This document shows, one piece after another, positions 53,590-62,596 of a stretch of 64,000 nt of DNA. The notes under the pieces were generated by a model. It ran no database searches and was not told the origin of the DNA. It saw only the letters and a list, made by a program, of their open reading frames with translations. The DNA is from Agrobacterium sp. RAC06 (lineage in GTDB: Bacteria > Pseudomonadota > Alphaproteobacteria > Rhizobiales > Rhizobiaceae): positions 2,604,001 to 2,668,000 of the forward strand of contig NZ_CP016499.1 of assembly GCF_001713475.1 (NCBI RefSeq). Reading direction: 5' to 3'. A program made the position numbers and the translations under genes. Every line of letters starts with the position of its first letter. The first letter of the stretch is position 1.

Positions 53590-54261
53590 ATGACACTCCT
53601 CAATACCTTCTTCAATCTGCAGGTCCTGGCTGACAGCATGCCGGCCCTCCTATGGGGTCTGGTGGTGACCTTGCAGATCGGCGTGACCAGCATTCTGGTC
53701 GGTCTTGCCGGCGGACTTTTTCTGGCCGTCGCCCGCCTTTACGCGCCGACTTTCTTCAAGCTTTTGATCCGCGTCTACATCGACATCTTCCGCTCCATCC
53801 CGCTTCTGGTCCTGCTGATCGTCGTCTACTACGCGCTGCCATTCGTCGGCATCCGGCTATCGCCATTTCTGTCTGCGGTCACGGCGCTCTCCCTGGTGTC
53901 CGCAGCCTACACCGCCGAGATCTTCCGCGCCGGTATCGAGGCGATCCCGCATGGCCAGTTCGAGGCATCGGCTGCACTCGGTCTTTCCAATCGCCACACC
54001 ATGATCGACGTGATCCTGCCGCAGGCGATCCGCATCGTCATTCCGCCGCTGACCAACAACTGCATCAACGTGATGAAGGATACGGCACTCGCCTCCGTCG
54101 TCGCCATGCCGGATCTTCTGAAACAGGCGACCCAAGCGCAGGCGCTCGCTGCCAATCCGTCACCGCTGATCGGGGCGGCTTTGATCTATATCGCCCTGCT
54201 CTGGCCGATGGTTGCCATCGTCTCGCGTCTCGAGAAACATTTCAGCCGGGGGAAACGCTGA
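53590..54261 (+). CDS. ABC transporter permease (polar amino acid type)
   Basis: A 223-residue inner-membrane permease with about five helices. The EAA-type loop [17 protein letters not shown] contacts the ATPase, and [20 protein letters not shown] is typical of HisM/GlnP. Its stop overlaps the ATPase start (TGATG). One permease is seen, so the transporter is a homodimer or recruits a second subunit. Confidence 0.94.
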   Translation: MTLLNTFFNLQVLADSMPALLWGLVVTLQIGVTSILVGLAGGLFLAVARLYAPTFFKLLIRVYIDIFRSIPLLVLLIVVYYALPFVGIRLSPFLSAVTALSLVSAAYTAEIFRAGIEAIPHGQFEASAALGLSNRHTMIDVILPQAIRIVIPPLTNNCINVMKDTALASVVAMPDLLKQATQAQALAANPSPLIGAALIYIALLWPMVAIVSRLEKHFSRGKR

Positions 54262-55010
54262 TGACCGGAACCACAGCCCCGCTCATTTCGATCCGCGGGC
54301 TCACCAAGGCCTATGGCACCTTCACCGTGTTGCACGACATTGACCTCGATATTGCCGAAGGCGAAGTCGTCTGCGTCATCGGACCCTCGGGTTCGGGCAA
54401 GTCGACGCTGATCCGTTGCATCAATCATCTTGAAGCTTTTGCGCCGGAAAGCCGGATCACCGTCGACGGCATCCGCGTCGAGCCGGGCCCGGCGCTTGCC
54501 AAGGTGCGGGCAGAAGTCGGCATGGTCTTCCAGTCCTTCAACCTCTTCCCGCACATGACCGTCTTGAAGAACGTCATGCTTGCGCCGATGCGGGTGCGCG
54601 GCACCTCGGTGGCGGAAGCAGAACGCAAGGCGCGCGAACTGCTCGCCCGCGTCGGGATCTCGGAGCAGGCGGAGAAGTTTCCCGGGCAACTGTCGGGCGG
54701 CCAGCAGCAGCGCGTGGCGATTGCCAGAGCGCTCGCCATGGAACCCAGGGTGCTGCTCTTCGACGAGCCGACATCGGCGCTCGATCCGGAAATGGTCGGC
54801 GAGGTGCTCGACGTGATGCGCAAGCTTGCAGGCTCCGGCGTCACCATGATCGTGGTGACACACGAGATGGGCTTTGCCCGCCAGGTGGCCGATCGGGTGA
54901 TCTTCATGGATGGCGGTCGCCTCGTGGAAAGCGGAGCGCCCGAGGATATCTTCGACACGCCCAAACACGAACGGACGCGCGGTTTCCTGCGCGCCGTCCT
55001 CAACCACTGA
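54261..55010 (+). CDS. ABC transporter ATP-binding protein (polar amino acid type)
   Basis: A 249-residue ATPase: Walker [10 protein letters not shown] (~42-50), Q-loop [13 protein letters not shown], signature LSGGQQQR, Walker [12 protein letters not shown] and the H-loop THEMGFAR. It drives the transporter together with the two preceding genes. ATG 54261 shares its A with the permease stop. Confidence 0.96.
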   Translation: MTGTTAPLISIRGLTKAYGTFTVLHDIDLDIAEGEVVCVIGPSGSGKSTLIRCINHLEAFAPESRITVDGIRVEPGPALAKVRAEVGMVFQSFNLFPHMTVLKNVMLAPMRVRGTSVAEAERKARELLARVGISEQAEKFPGQLSGGQQQRVAIARALAMEPRVLLFDEPTSALDPEMVGEVLDVMRKLAGSGVTMIVVTHEMGFARQVADRVIFMDGGRLVESGAPEDIFDTPKHERTRGFLRAVLNH

Positions 55011-55038
55011 ACAAAAAAAGACCGGAGGACACCCTGCC

Positions 55039-56310
55039 ATGGCAACCCCAACCCCAAAGGCGCTCGATCTCGATTATGTGCGGAGCCAGTTTCCGGGCCT
55101 CGCCCGCGGTTGGACCTTCTTCGACAATGCGGGCGGCTCGCAGATCCTCAAAGGCGCTGTCGAGCGCATCAACACCTTCCTTCTTGAGAAGAACGTCCAG
55201 ATCGGCGGCTCCTACGAGGTCTCGCAGGCGGCGGCCGCAGCCCTCCATGAGGCGCGCACTGCGGCCATGCATCTGGTCAATGCCGGCCGGCCGGAAGAGA
55301 TCGTCTTCGGCAATTCCACGACCGCGCTGTTGCAGAATCTCGCACGGGCCATGCATAGCCAGCTATCGGCAGGCGACGAGATCATCATCACGATTGCTGA
55401 CCACGAATCCAATATCGGACCCTGGGACCGGCTGCAGGAGCGCGGCGTGGTGTTGAAGATCTGGCCGCTGAACAAGGACACGATGACGCTCGACCTTGCC
55501 GATCTCGCACCGCTGATGACAGAGCGGACGAAGCTCGTCTGCGTCACCCATTGCTCGAACCTGCTGGGCTCGATCAACCCGATCCGCGAGATCGCCGACT
55601 TCGTGCATGCCCGTGGCGCCAAGATATGCGTCGATGCCGTTGCCTATGCCCCGCATCGCGCGGTCGACGTGCAGGCCTTCGACGTCGACTACTATGTCTT
55701 CAGCCTCTACAAGACCTATGGTCCGCATTACGCGCTGATGTATGGCAAATACGACCTGCTTCTCGAGCTCGACCCGATCTACCACTACTTTTACGGCAAG
55801 GATAAAGTGCCGGGCAAACTGGAGCCGGGCAATCCCAACTACGAGCTCGCCTATTCCACATGCGGTATCGTCGACTACCTCGTGAGCCTTGGCGAACAGG
55901 CGGGCGAAACCGGCAGCGTGCGCCAGAAGATCGAGGCCGCCTATGCGGCGATCACGGCGCAGGAGGACGCGCTGACCGAGCGTCTGCTCACCTATCTGCG
56001 CTCGCGCAACGACTGCATGATCGTCGGGCAGTCAGCCAATCACGAGAGCCGCCGGGTGCCGACCATCGCCTTTCGTTTCGACGGTCGCGAGGCCGGCGAG
56101 ATGTGCAGGGCGATGGACGCAGAAAAGATTGCGATGCGCTTCGGCGACTTTCACTCGCGCCGGCTCGCCGAATATCTCGGCCTGACGGATCATGGCGGCA
56201 TGCTGCGCGTCTCGATGGTGCATTACAACACCCTGGAGGAAGTGGACCGTTTCACGGCAGCGCTTGATCGGATCCTGGCCGGACAGGCCGGGCTTGCGAA
56301 GGCGAGCTGA
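55039..56310 (+). CDS. Class V PLP-dependent enzyme (cysteine desulfurase-like, VC1184 type)
   Basis: A 423-residue aminotransferase class V-fold protein. The N-terminus LDYVRSQFPGLARGWTFFDN and GGSYEVSQAAAAAL fit the cysteine desulfurase-like VC1184 group; the PLP lysine is K225 in SLYKTYGPH. These enzymes are mostly unassigned: they may be lyases or aminotransferases. There is no flexible SufS/IscS active-site loop with a clear Cys, so desulfuration is not assured. It sits between the transporter and hydantoinase, so a role in breaking down the ring-opened product is the best inference. Confidence 0.84.
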   Translation: MATPTPKALDLDYVRSQFPGLARGWTFFDNAGGSQILKGAVERINTFLLEKNVQIGGSYEVSQAAAAALHEARTAAMHLVNAGRPEEIVFGNSTTALLQNLARAMHSQLSAGDEIIITIADHESNIGPWDRLQERGVVLKIWPLNKDTMTLDLADLAPLMTERTKLVCVTHCSNLLGSINPIREIADFVHARGAKICVDAVAYAPHRAVDVQAFDVDYYVFSLYKTYGPHYALMYGKYDLLLELDPIYHYFYGKDKVPGKLEPGNPNYELAYSTCGIVDYLVSLGEQAGETGSVRQKIEAAYAAITAQEDALTERLLTYLRSRNDCMIVGQSANHESRRVPTIAFRFDGREAGEMCRAMDAEKIAMRFGDFHSRRLAEYLGLTDHGGMLRVSMVHYNTLEEVDRFTAALDRILAGQAGLAKAS

Positions 56311-56335
56311 GCCCCAACAGAGAAGGACGTGCCCC

Positions 56336-57745
56336 ATGCATTTCGACACGGTGATCCGCAACGGAACGGTGGTGACAGCAAGCGATACCTTCGTCAGCGA
56401 TGTCGGCATCAAAAACGGGCGGATCGTGGCGCTGGCAACCGATCTGAGGGATGCCGACGAGGTCATCGATGCAACGGGGCTCTTCGTCCTGCCGGGCGGG
56501 ATCGACAGCCACGTGCATCTCGACCAGCCCTCCGGCGAGGGCATCGTCATGGCCGACGATTTCGACAGCGGCACGCGGTCGGCTGCGATCGGCGGCAACA
56601 GCAGCGTGCTTGCCTTCTGCATGCAGGAAAAGGGTCAGTCACTGCGCGAGGCGCTCAAGGTCTATCACGGCAAGGCCGAGGGGAAATGTCATATCGACGT
56701 GTCCTTCCACCTCGTCGTGACTGACCCGACGGCCGAAGTTCTCGGCCAGGAACTGCCGGCACTTGTCGAGGATGGCTACACCTCGCTCAAGGTCTTCATG
56801 ACCTATGAGGGCCTGCGTCTGCGTGACGACGAGATTCTGGCCACGCTGGATACGGCAAGGCGCACCGGTGCGCTGGTCATGGTCCACTGCGAGAATGAGG
56901 ATGCGATCCGCTACCTGATCGGCCGGCATGAAGAAGAGGGCAAATTCGCCCCTAAATACCATGCCACAACACGCCCGGTGGCGGCCGAACGCGAAGCGAC
57001 CCACCGGGCGCTGTCGCTCGCCGAAATCGTCGACGTACCCATCGTGATTGTGCATGTCTCCAACCGCGAGGCGATGGAGGAAATCCGCCGCGCCCGCCAG
57101 CGCGGACAGAAGATCGCCGGCGAGACCTGCCCGCAATATCTAATGCTGACGGCGGATGACCTCGATCTCGAAGGTCTGGACGGCGCAAAGTTTGTCTGCT
57201 CGCCGCCGCCGCGCGACAAGCCGAGCCAGGATGCCTGCTGGGAAGGTCTCGAACAGGGCGTTTTCGACCTCTTCTCGTCCGATCACTGCCCGTTTCGTTT
57301 CGATGATCCGGAGGGCAAGCTGAACGAGAAGGGCAAGCGGCATTTCCGCTGGATCCCGAACGGAATACCGGGTGTGGCAACGCGCCTTCCCATTCTGTTT
57401 TCCGAAGGGGTGATGAAGGGGCGGATCGATATCAACCGCTTCGTTGCGGTGACGTCGACCAACCACGCCAAGCTCTACGGGATGTATCCGCAGAAGGGCA
57501 CGATCGCGATCGGCTCAGATGCAGACATCGCGCTGTGGGACCCGAAGAAGCAGCTCACCCTTACCAATGAGATGCTGCAGCACGGGGCAGATTACACACC
57601 CTATGAAGGGCTTGCGGTGACGGGGTGGCCGGTGCGCCTGCTGGTCCGCGGCAAGACCGTGATGGATCAGGGATCCATCGTTCGTGCGGCAGAGGGACGT
57701 TATCTCAGTCGCAAACGATCGGCCTTGAGCACCGCACCGGCCTAA
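56336..57745 (+). CDS. hydA: D-hydantoinase / dihydropyrimidinase
   Basis: A 469-residue cyclic amidohydrolase. The binuclear zinc site is present: H59 and H61 in DSHVHLDQ, the carboxylated Lys in SLKVFMTYEG, His in MVHCENED and IVHVSN, and Asp in FSSDHCPF. It opens hydantoin or dihydropyrimidine rings to N-carbamoyl amino acids in the cytoplasm. No carbamoylase or beta-ureidopropionase lies in the window, so the product's fate is unclear. It is the last gene of the operon and ends 19 bases from the convergent aldolase gene. Confidence 0.93.
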   Translation: MHFDTVIRNGTVVTASDTFVSDVGIKNGRIVALATDLRDADEVIDATGLFVLPGGIDSHVHLDQPSGEGIVMADDFDSGTRSAAIGGNSSVLAFCMQEKGQSLREALKVYHGKAEGKCHIDVSFHLVVTDPTAEVLGQELPALVEDGYTSLKVFMTYEGLRLRDDEILATLDTARRTGALVMVHCENEDAIRYLIGRHEEEGKFAPKYHATTRPVAAEREATHRALSLAEIVDVPIVIVHVSNREAMEEIRRARQRGQKIAGETCPQYLMLTADDLDLEGLDGAKFVCSPPPRDKPSQDACWEGLEQGVFDLFSSDHCPFRFDDPEGKLNEKGKRHFRWIPNGIPGVATRLPILFSEGVMKGRIDINRFVAVTSTNHAKLYGMYPQKGTIAIGSDADIALWDPKKQLTLTNEMLQHGADYTPYEGLAVTGWPVRLLVRGKTVMDQGSIVRAAEGRYLSRKRSALSTAPA

Positions 57746-57764
57746 GTTGGGCGAAAGCCTTGGC

Positions 57765-58694
57765 TCAGGCTCTCGCGATTTTCGAGCGGAAACGGTCCGC
57801 ACCCGTCACGATATGATCCAGAATGGTCTCCACGGCCCAGTGGCGTTCCGCTATGTCATGCGGCACGGCGCGGCTATGGACATTCGAGAACGTGCCGATG
57901 CGGCGATGGAAATGCTTGGCGAGCTTCGGATAGCCGTAGCTCTCCGACATGGCCGAGAGGACGAGGAAGGTGTCGAGTTCGGCGGCAAGTTCCGGATCGG
58001 CTTTGCCGTGATCGTAGAGCCAGCGATAGAGATCCGGGTGGAAGTTGTTCATGACACCCGAAAAGCCGTGGCCACCGGCCTGAAGGAAAGGCCAGGCAAT
58101 CGCTGCATTGGCATTGTTGATTGCAAGCGGCGTGTTTTCGACCAGAGCAAGCCGGCGGCGGATGTGGTCGAGATCGCAGGAGACATCCTTCAGGAAGGCG
58201 AAGCGACCGCTCTCGGCGCACCAGCGGACCTCATCATCGGTCAGCAATCTGCGATAGGGTGCGGGGCATTCGTAGAGCCCGAGCGTCATGTCTGCCGGGA
58301 TCGCGCCGAGCAGGTCCTGCATGCGCGAGCGGAAGACGGTGGCATCTTCGTCGGCAGCCGCCAGGCGGTTTGTCACCAGCACGACGGCATCGACGCCCGT
58401 CTCAGCCATGGCCCGAAGTTCTGCCTTCTGGTCGTCCATGCTCTGAGAGATATGCCCGGAAGCGACGACCGGGACGCGGCCCTTGACTTGGCGGACCGTG
58501 AATGAGGCGAGCGCGGTGCGCTCCTCGAGCGTCAGAAACAGCATTTCCGAGGACTGGCACACGGCGAACAGGCCATGGGAGCCATTGTCGATGTACCATT
58601 CGATCAGCCTGGCATAGCCGTCCCAGTCGATCCCGTTGTTGTCGGTAAAGGGCGTGATCATCACCGGGACGATCCCGTGGAAGTTATGCGTCAT
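57765..58694 (-). CDS. Dihydrodipicolinate synthase/N-acetylneuraminate lyase family protein
   Basis: A 309-residue TIM-barrel aldolase. K169 in FLKDVSCD is the Schiff-base lysine, and YECPAPY holds the equivalent tyrosine region. Its GHISQSMDD and NNANAAIAWPF segments differ from true DapA, so a catabolic aldolase for a 2-keto acid is more likely. It is downstream of the TRAP genes, 32 bases from dctM, so it belongs to that operon. The substrate is unknown. Confidence 0.88.
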   Translation of the reverse strand: MTHNFHGIVPVMITPFTDNNGIDWDGYARLIEWYIDNGSHGLFAVCQSSEMLFLTLEERTALASFTVRQVKGRVPVVASGHISQSMDDQKAELRAMAETGVDAVVLVTNRLAAADEDATVFRSRMQDLLGAIPADMTLGLYECPAPYRRLLTDDEVRWCAESGRFAFLKDVSCDLDHIRRRLALVENTPLAINNANAAIAWPFLQAGGHGFSGVMNNFHPDLYRWLYDHGKADPELAAELDTFLVLSAMSESYGYPKLAKHFHRRIGTFSNVHSRAVPHDIAERHWAVETILDHIVTGADRFRSKIARA

Positions 58695-58726
58695 GGAAGC
58701 GGTCCTCGAAACAGGGGCAGTTGCGG

Positions 58727-60022
58727 TCAGCCGGCATAACCGAGGGCACGCGGCAGCATCAGGGTGATGTCAGGAATGAGGATCAGCAGCAGCAGGGCAA
58801 CCATCAGGGCCGCCAGGAAGAGCCAGATCTCTCGGATGATTTCAGCGAGCGGTATGCGCGTCACGGCATTGATGACGAAGAGCAGAATGCCATAGGGCGG
58901 CGTGATCAGGCCGATCATGCAGTTGACCACGGCCACCACACCGAAATGCACGAGGTCGATGCCGAGCGCACGGCATGTCGGAATGAACAAGGGAATGATG
59001 ACCAGGATGATCGTCGAGGCATCGAGGAAGCAGCCGAGCACGAGCAACAGAAGGTTGACGGCGAGCAGGAAGACCAGCGGGTGCACATCGAGGTCGACCA
59101 GGGCGTTGGCGACGACGGTCGGAATGTTCTCCGAGGCGACGATGTAGTTCAGGATCAGCGCGCCGCCAATGATCAGGCCGACGGCAGCGGAGGAACGTGC
59201 GCTGGTGACCAGGATCTCGTAGAAATGCTTGAAGCTGAGCGACCTGTAGAAGATCGTCGCCAGGATCAGCGCATAGAAGGCCGCCACAGCCGCCGCCTCG
59301 GTCGGCGTCGTGACGCCGCCATAGATGCCGTAGAGCAGGATCGCCGGCATCATCAATGCAGGGCCGGCATTGATCGTCAGGGCCGGGAATTCCCGCAGCG
59401 GCACGGGCTCATGCTTGGCAAAGCCACGCCTGTGCGAAATCCAGGCATTCATGGCCATCAACATGGCACCCATCATCAGGCCGGGGACGATACCGCCGAG
59501 GAAGAGGAAGCCGATGGAGGTGTTGGAAACGAGGGCATAGAGCACCATCGGGATCGACGGCGGGATGATCGGGCCGATGGTGGCGGAAGCGGCCGTGATC
59601 GCGGCGGCATAGCCGCGCGTGTAGTGGCCGGACTTCACCATCATGTCGATGATCATCTTGCCGATGCCGGCGGCATCGGCAATCGCAGAGCCGGACATGC
59701 CGGAAAAGACCAGGGACGAGAGGATGTTGACATGGCCAAGGCCGCCGCGGAAGCGGCCGACCAGGGCGACGCAGAACTGCAGCAGACGATCGGAGACCGA
59801 GCCGGCATTCATGATATTGGCCGCGATGATGAACAGCGGCACGGCCAGCAGAATGAAGCTCTGGTAAAGGCCATCAAGCAGGATCTTGCCGCTGATGCCG
59901 ATGCTCTGACCGCTGGCTGCAAGATAGGCGAATGAGGCGACGAGGATCGCATAGGCGATGGGCGTACCCATCACGGCGAGGCCAAGCAAAATGACGATGC
60001 AAAGGAGGAAGGCGATGCTCAT
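58727..60022 (-). CDS. dctM: TRAP transporter large permease DctM
   Basis: A 431-residue inner-membrane protein with about 12 hydrophobic helices: ILLGLAVMGTPIAYAILVAS, LVFSGMSGSAIADAAGIGKM, IIPPSIPMVLYALVSNTSIG and others of the TRAP large-subunit type. It carries the sodium-coupled transport path. It overlaps the dctQ stop by 4 bases, so the subunits are co-translated. Confidence 0.95.
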   Translation of the reverse strand: MSIAFLLCIVILLGLAVMGTPIAYAILVASFAYLAASGQSIGISGKILLDGLYQSFILLAVPLFIIAANIMNAGSVSDRLLQFCVALVGRFRGGLGHVNILSSLVFSGMSGSAIADAAGIGKMIIDMMVKSGHYTRGYAAAITAASATIGPIIPPSIPMVLYALVSNTSIGFLFLGGIVPGLMMGAMLMAMNAWISHRRGFAKHEPVPLREFPALTINAGPALMMPAILLYGIYGGVTTPTEAAAVAAFYALILATIFYRSLSFKHFYEILVTSARSSAAVGLIIGGALILNYIVASENIPTVVANALVDLDVHPLVFLLAVNLLLLVLGCFLDASTIILVIIPLFIPTCRALGIDLVHFGVVAVVNCMIGLITPPYGILLFVINAVTRIPLAEIIREIWLFLAALMVALLLLILIPDITLMLPRALGYAG

Positions 60023-60582
60023 GCCTGGCTTCCCGTCTGTCCGGTATCACCAGAGCCGCTGAGGCTCTCGCGCAACGCCTGCCAGACCTGCCACAGATAG
60101 CGGCCGGCGACGGCGACGAGGAAGACGATATAGATCATGTAGACATCCCGCATGCGGATCCAGTCGCCGAAGAGATCACCGAGAGTGGCCGTCTTTTTCA
60201 GGCGAAGAATGGCGAGGCGATCCCAGGTGGGCGCTACCGACAAGAGAAGCGCGATGGCGACCGCAAGGCCGGTGACGATGGTGAAGATCCGCCGGACACG
60301 CGGGGAGACGGAAACATAGAGGACGTCGAAGGTAACGTGATCCTCGACCCTGACGACGAAACTGTTGCCCCAGAAAATCAGCCAGACCCAGATGGCGAGA
60401 CAGAATTCCAGCGTCCAGCCAAAGTTGGTCGGCTGGAGAAAGGGCATGTTCTCGGCGACCCAGGGCAGACGCGCCGTGTAGCGAACGAGGACCTGCAGAA
60501 TGAAGGTCGCAAACATGGCGGCCATCAGCGCGGCAGCCACGGCCTCCGCCGAAGTCCGAAACAGTCTGATTAGAGAAGACAC
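60019..60582 (-). CDS. dctQ: TRAP transporter small permease DctQ
   Basis: A 187-residue four-helix membrane protein: LMAAMFATFILQVLVRYTAR, FCLAIWVWLIFWGNSFVVR with the family's V-x-x-HV motif nearby, FTIVTGLAVAIALLLSV and YMIYIVFLVAVAGRYLW. It assists DctM. ATG 60582 is 78 bases after dctP, and a hairpin lies between. Confidence 0.92.
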   Translation of the reverse strand: MSSLIRLFRTSAEAVAAALMAAMFATFILQVLVRYTARLPWVAENMPFLQPTNFGWTLEFCLAIWVWLIFWGNSFVVRVEDHVTFDVLYVSVSPRVRRIFTIVTGLAVAIALLLSVAPTWDRLAILRLKKTATLGDLFGDWIRMRDVYMIYIVFLVAVAGRYLWQVWQALRESLSGSGDTGQTGSQA

Positions 60583-60617
60583 ACCATCACCTTCGACAGG
60601 ACATCATGTTCGACGAA

Positions 60618-60641
60618 GGGCCGGAGATCACTCTCCGGCCC
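60618..60641 (-). repeat. Hairpin between dctP and dctQ
   Basis: A 9-bp perfect stem GGGCCGGAG/CTCCGGCCC with loop ATCACT. It lies just after dctP and may limit readthrough or stabilise the dctP message, allowing more binding protein than permease. Confidence 0.65.
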
Positions 60642-60660
60642 GGTTCAGGTCAGATCGGGA

Positions 60661-61677
60661 TCAGTCGGCGAGCGCATTGACCTTTTCGAGAACACCTTCC
60701 GGCCAGGCCTTGGCGAAGTCGGAGCCGACATACTGTGCCTGGACATGGGTACGGAACGCGTTCAGATCGGGCTCATAAACATCGAGGCCCTGTTCCTTGA
60801 GGAAGGCGACGAGTTCGTCTTCCTTCTTCAGCTGGCCTTCCCGGCCCGACTGCGCCGCGTCTTCGGCGGCCTTCTGGACCGTTGCCTGCTGCTCCGGCGT
60901 CAGCTTGTCCCAAACAGCCTTGGAAAGGGCGATGTAGTTCAGGTCAACGAGGTGGGCGGTCAGGCTCACCTGCTTGGTGACTTCGTAGAACTTCGCATCG
61001 ACAACCGTCGGCAGCGGATTGTCCTGACCATCGACCGAGCCAGTCTGCAGGCCGGTGTAGATTTCGGTGAAGGCCACCGGTGTCGGGTTTGCGCCGAGCG
61101 CGCGGCCGAGGAACTGCCAGGCGTCGCTGCCTGGCATGCGCAGGTTGACGCCGGCCAGGTCGGCGGGAGTCATGACGTTCTTTTCGGAACGCGGGAAGCG
61201 CAGGTTCACATGGCGCTTGCCGAGATACATGACGGCAAGCAGCTTCACGCCGAGTTCGCTTTCGACCTTGTCCTTGAACGGCTGCATCAGCGGGTCGTTG
61301 AAGACGTTGACCTGATGCTGGGCGCTGCGATGAACATAACCGGTGGCGAAGATCGAGAATTCCGGCAGGAAGTTTGCCAGTTCCTGGGCCGAGGTGATCG
61401 ACATTTCCAGATCGCCGGCTGCAATGGCCTCGAGTTCCGAGCCCTGCGGCACGAGGGAGGCATTGTAATGCGGCTGGTAGGTGGCGAACTCGCCGATCGC
61501 CGGGCCGAAGACGGTTGCCAGCGCAACGGATCGCTGATCGGTCTCGGAGGCCGGTGTGGACATGCGGATCACCGGCTTGTCCTGGGCGACGACGGTTGCG
61601 AGCGGGCCGCTCGCGGCGAGTGCCGTGAAGGTGATGGCGGACGCCATCAGGAAGCGGCGGGTCAGTGTGAGTTTCAT
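60661..61677 (-). CDS. dctP: TRAP transporter substrate-binding protein DctP
   Basis: A 338-residue periplasmic binding protein with a signal peptide (FLMASAITFTALAASGPLATV). The conserved Arg region is in LAGVNLRMPGSDAWQFLG and the C-terminal TRAP motif in LQTGSVDGQDNPLPTV. The ligand is an organic acid; quinate, shikimate or a sugar acid fit the gene context, but this is inference. ATG 61677 has a strong GGGAGGAG before it. It is the first gene of the dctPQM-aldolase operon and diverges from GntR. Confidence 0.93.
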   Translation of the reverse strand: MKLTLTRRFLMASAITFTALAASGPLATVVAQDKPVIRMSTPASETDQRSVALATVFGPAIGEFATYQPHYNASLVPQGSELEAIAAGDLEMSITSAQELANFLPEFSIFATGYVHRSAQHQVNVFNDPLMQPFKDKVESELGVKLLAVMYLGKRHVNLRFPRSEKNVMTPADLAGVNLRMPGSDAWQFLGRALGANPTPVAFTEIYTGLQTGSVDGQDNPLPTVVDAKFYEVTKQVSLTAHLVDLNYIALSKAVWDKLTPEQQATVQKAAEDAAQSGREGQLKKEDELVAFLKEQGLDVYEPDLNAFRTHVQAQYVGSDFAKAWPEGVLEKVNALAD

Positions 61678-61798
61678 TGCGTAGTCTCCTCCCGTTTGAC
61701 TATGGAACTTCTGGTTGTTTTTCCGCCCCAGCACGCTTCCGGTCCTCCAAACCTGTGAAAACGCGCTGCTGGCAGAGATCCTGCCTTACTGATATCGA

Positions 61799-61812
61799 AC
61801 TAACATGTTAGT
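61799..61812. promoter_or_regulatory. Candidate GntR operator between dctP and its regulator
   Basis: ACTAACATGTTAGT is a 14-bp perfect palindrome, 39 bases before the GntR ATG and 122 before dctP, a good position for control of both. Confidence 0.7.
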
Positions 61813-61850
61813 GTGCTGTTATCAATCCCGAACAACGACAGTGTGACCCC

Positions 61851-62561
61851 ATGAGAGACAAACCGAGCGCCCGGCAGGCAGTTATGTCGACGACAGGTGA
61901 AAGCTCCCTCAGGCAGCTCGCCTATAATCGAATTGAAGAACTTCTGAATTGGGGCCGGCTGAAGCCGGGCCAGGTCATCTCCCAGCGCGCGCTGGTCGAG
62001 ACGACGGGTCTGACCTTGAGCGCCATCCGCGAAGCCATCCCGCGGCTCGAGGCCGAAGGCCTTTTGCAGACGCTGCCGCAACGCGGCCTGATGGTGCCGA
62101 GCCTCGACGTGACCTTCGTGCGGGAAGCGTATCAGATGCGTCGCATCATCGAACTCAGCGCCATTCCGGACATGATCCAGCGCCTCGACCGCGCCGTGAT
62201 CGCGAACTGGCTCGACTGGCATATCCAGGCGCGCGAACGGCTCGGCGGCGACGACATCACCGACCTTCCCGCCTTCCTGCGCGAATTGCAGGTCTATGAC
62301 TGGCAGATGCATGCCGACATGGTCGATGCCATGGAGAACAGCCTGATCGCCAATGTCTACCGTGTCACGGCGATCAAGATCCGGATGACGGCGCAAACCA
62401 GAGTGCGCGTGACCCGGGACAATGCCAAACGGGTTATCTCCGAGCATCTGGCCTTCCTCAACCCGCTGCTGGAGGGGTCTTCGGAGCTGGCTGCCGCAGC
62501 TCTGTCGCGTCACATCGACCAGTCGCTGACGATTGCACTCGGCGGCACGGTGGCGAACTGA
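61851..62561 (+). CDS. GntR family transcriptional regulator
   Basis: A 236-residue regulator with a winged helix (residues ~18-80: LRQLAYNRIEELLNWGRLKP, VSQRALVETT-like ISQRALVETTGLTLSAIRE) and a C-terminal FCD-type domain (residues ~95-225). It likely controls the divergent TRAP operon and possibly quiC, which faces it with 35 bases between the stops. The ligand is unknown. Confidence 0.9.
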   Translation: MRDKPSARQAVMSTTGESSLRQLAYNRIEELLNWGRLKPGQVISQRALVETTGLTLSAIREAIPRLEAEGLLQTLPQRGLMVPSLDVTFVREAYQMRRIIELSAIPDMIQRLDRAVIANWLDWHIQARERLGGDDITDLPAFLRELQVYDWQMHADMVDAMENSLIANVYRVTAIKIRMTAQTRVRVTRDNAKRVISEHLAFLNPLLEGSSELAAAALSRHIDQSLTIALGGTVAN

Positions 62562-62596
62562 ACGGCTGCGACCGGCTGCGTGGATAATCCGGGCGC

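Noticed and set aside
55039..56310. True SufS/IscS cysteine desulfurase
   Set aside because: The flexible-loop active cysteine typical of these is not evident and no suf or isc genes are near; kept as cysteine desulfurase-like only.
57765..58694. Lysine-biosynthetic DapA
   Set aside because: It has the aldolase lysine but is in a transport operon and differs in the substrate region; a catabolic relative is more likely.
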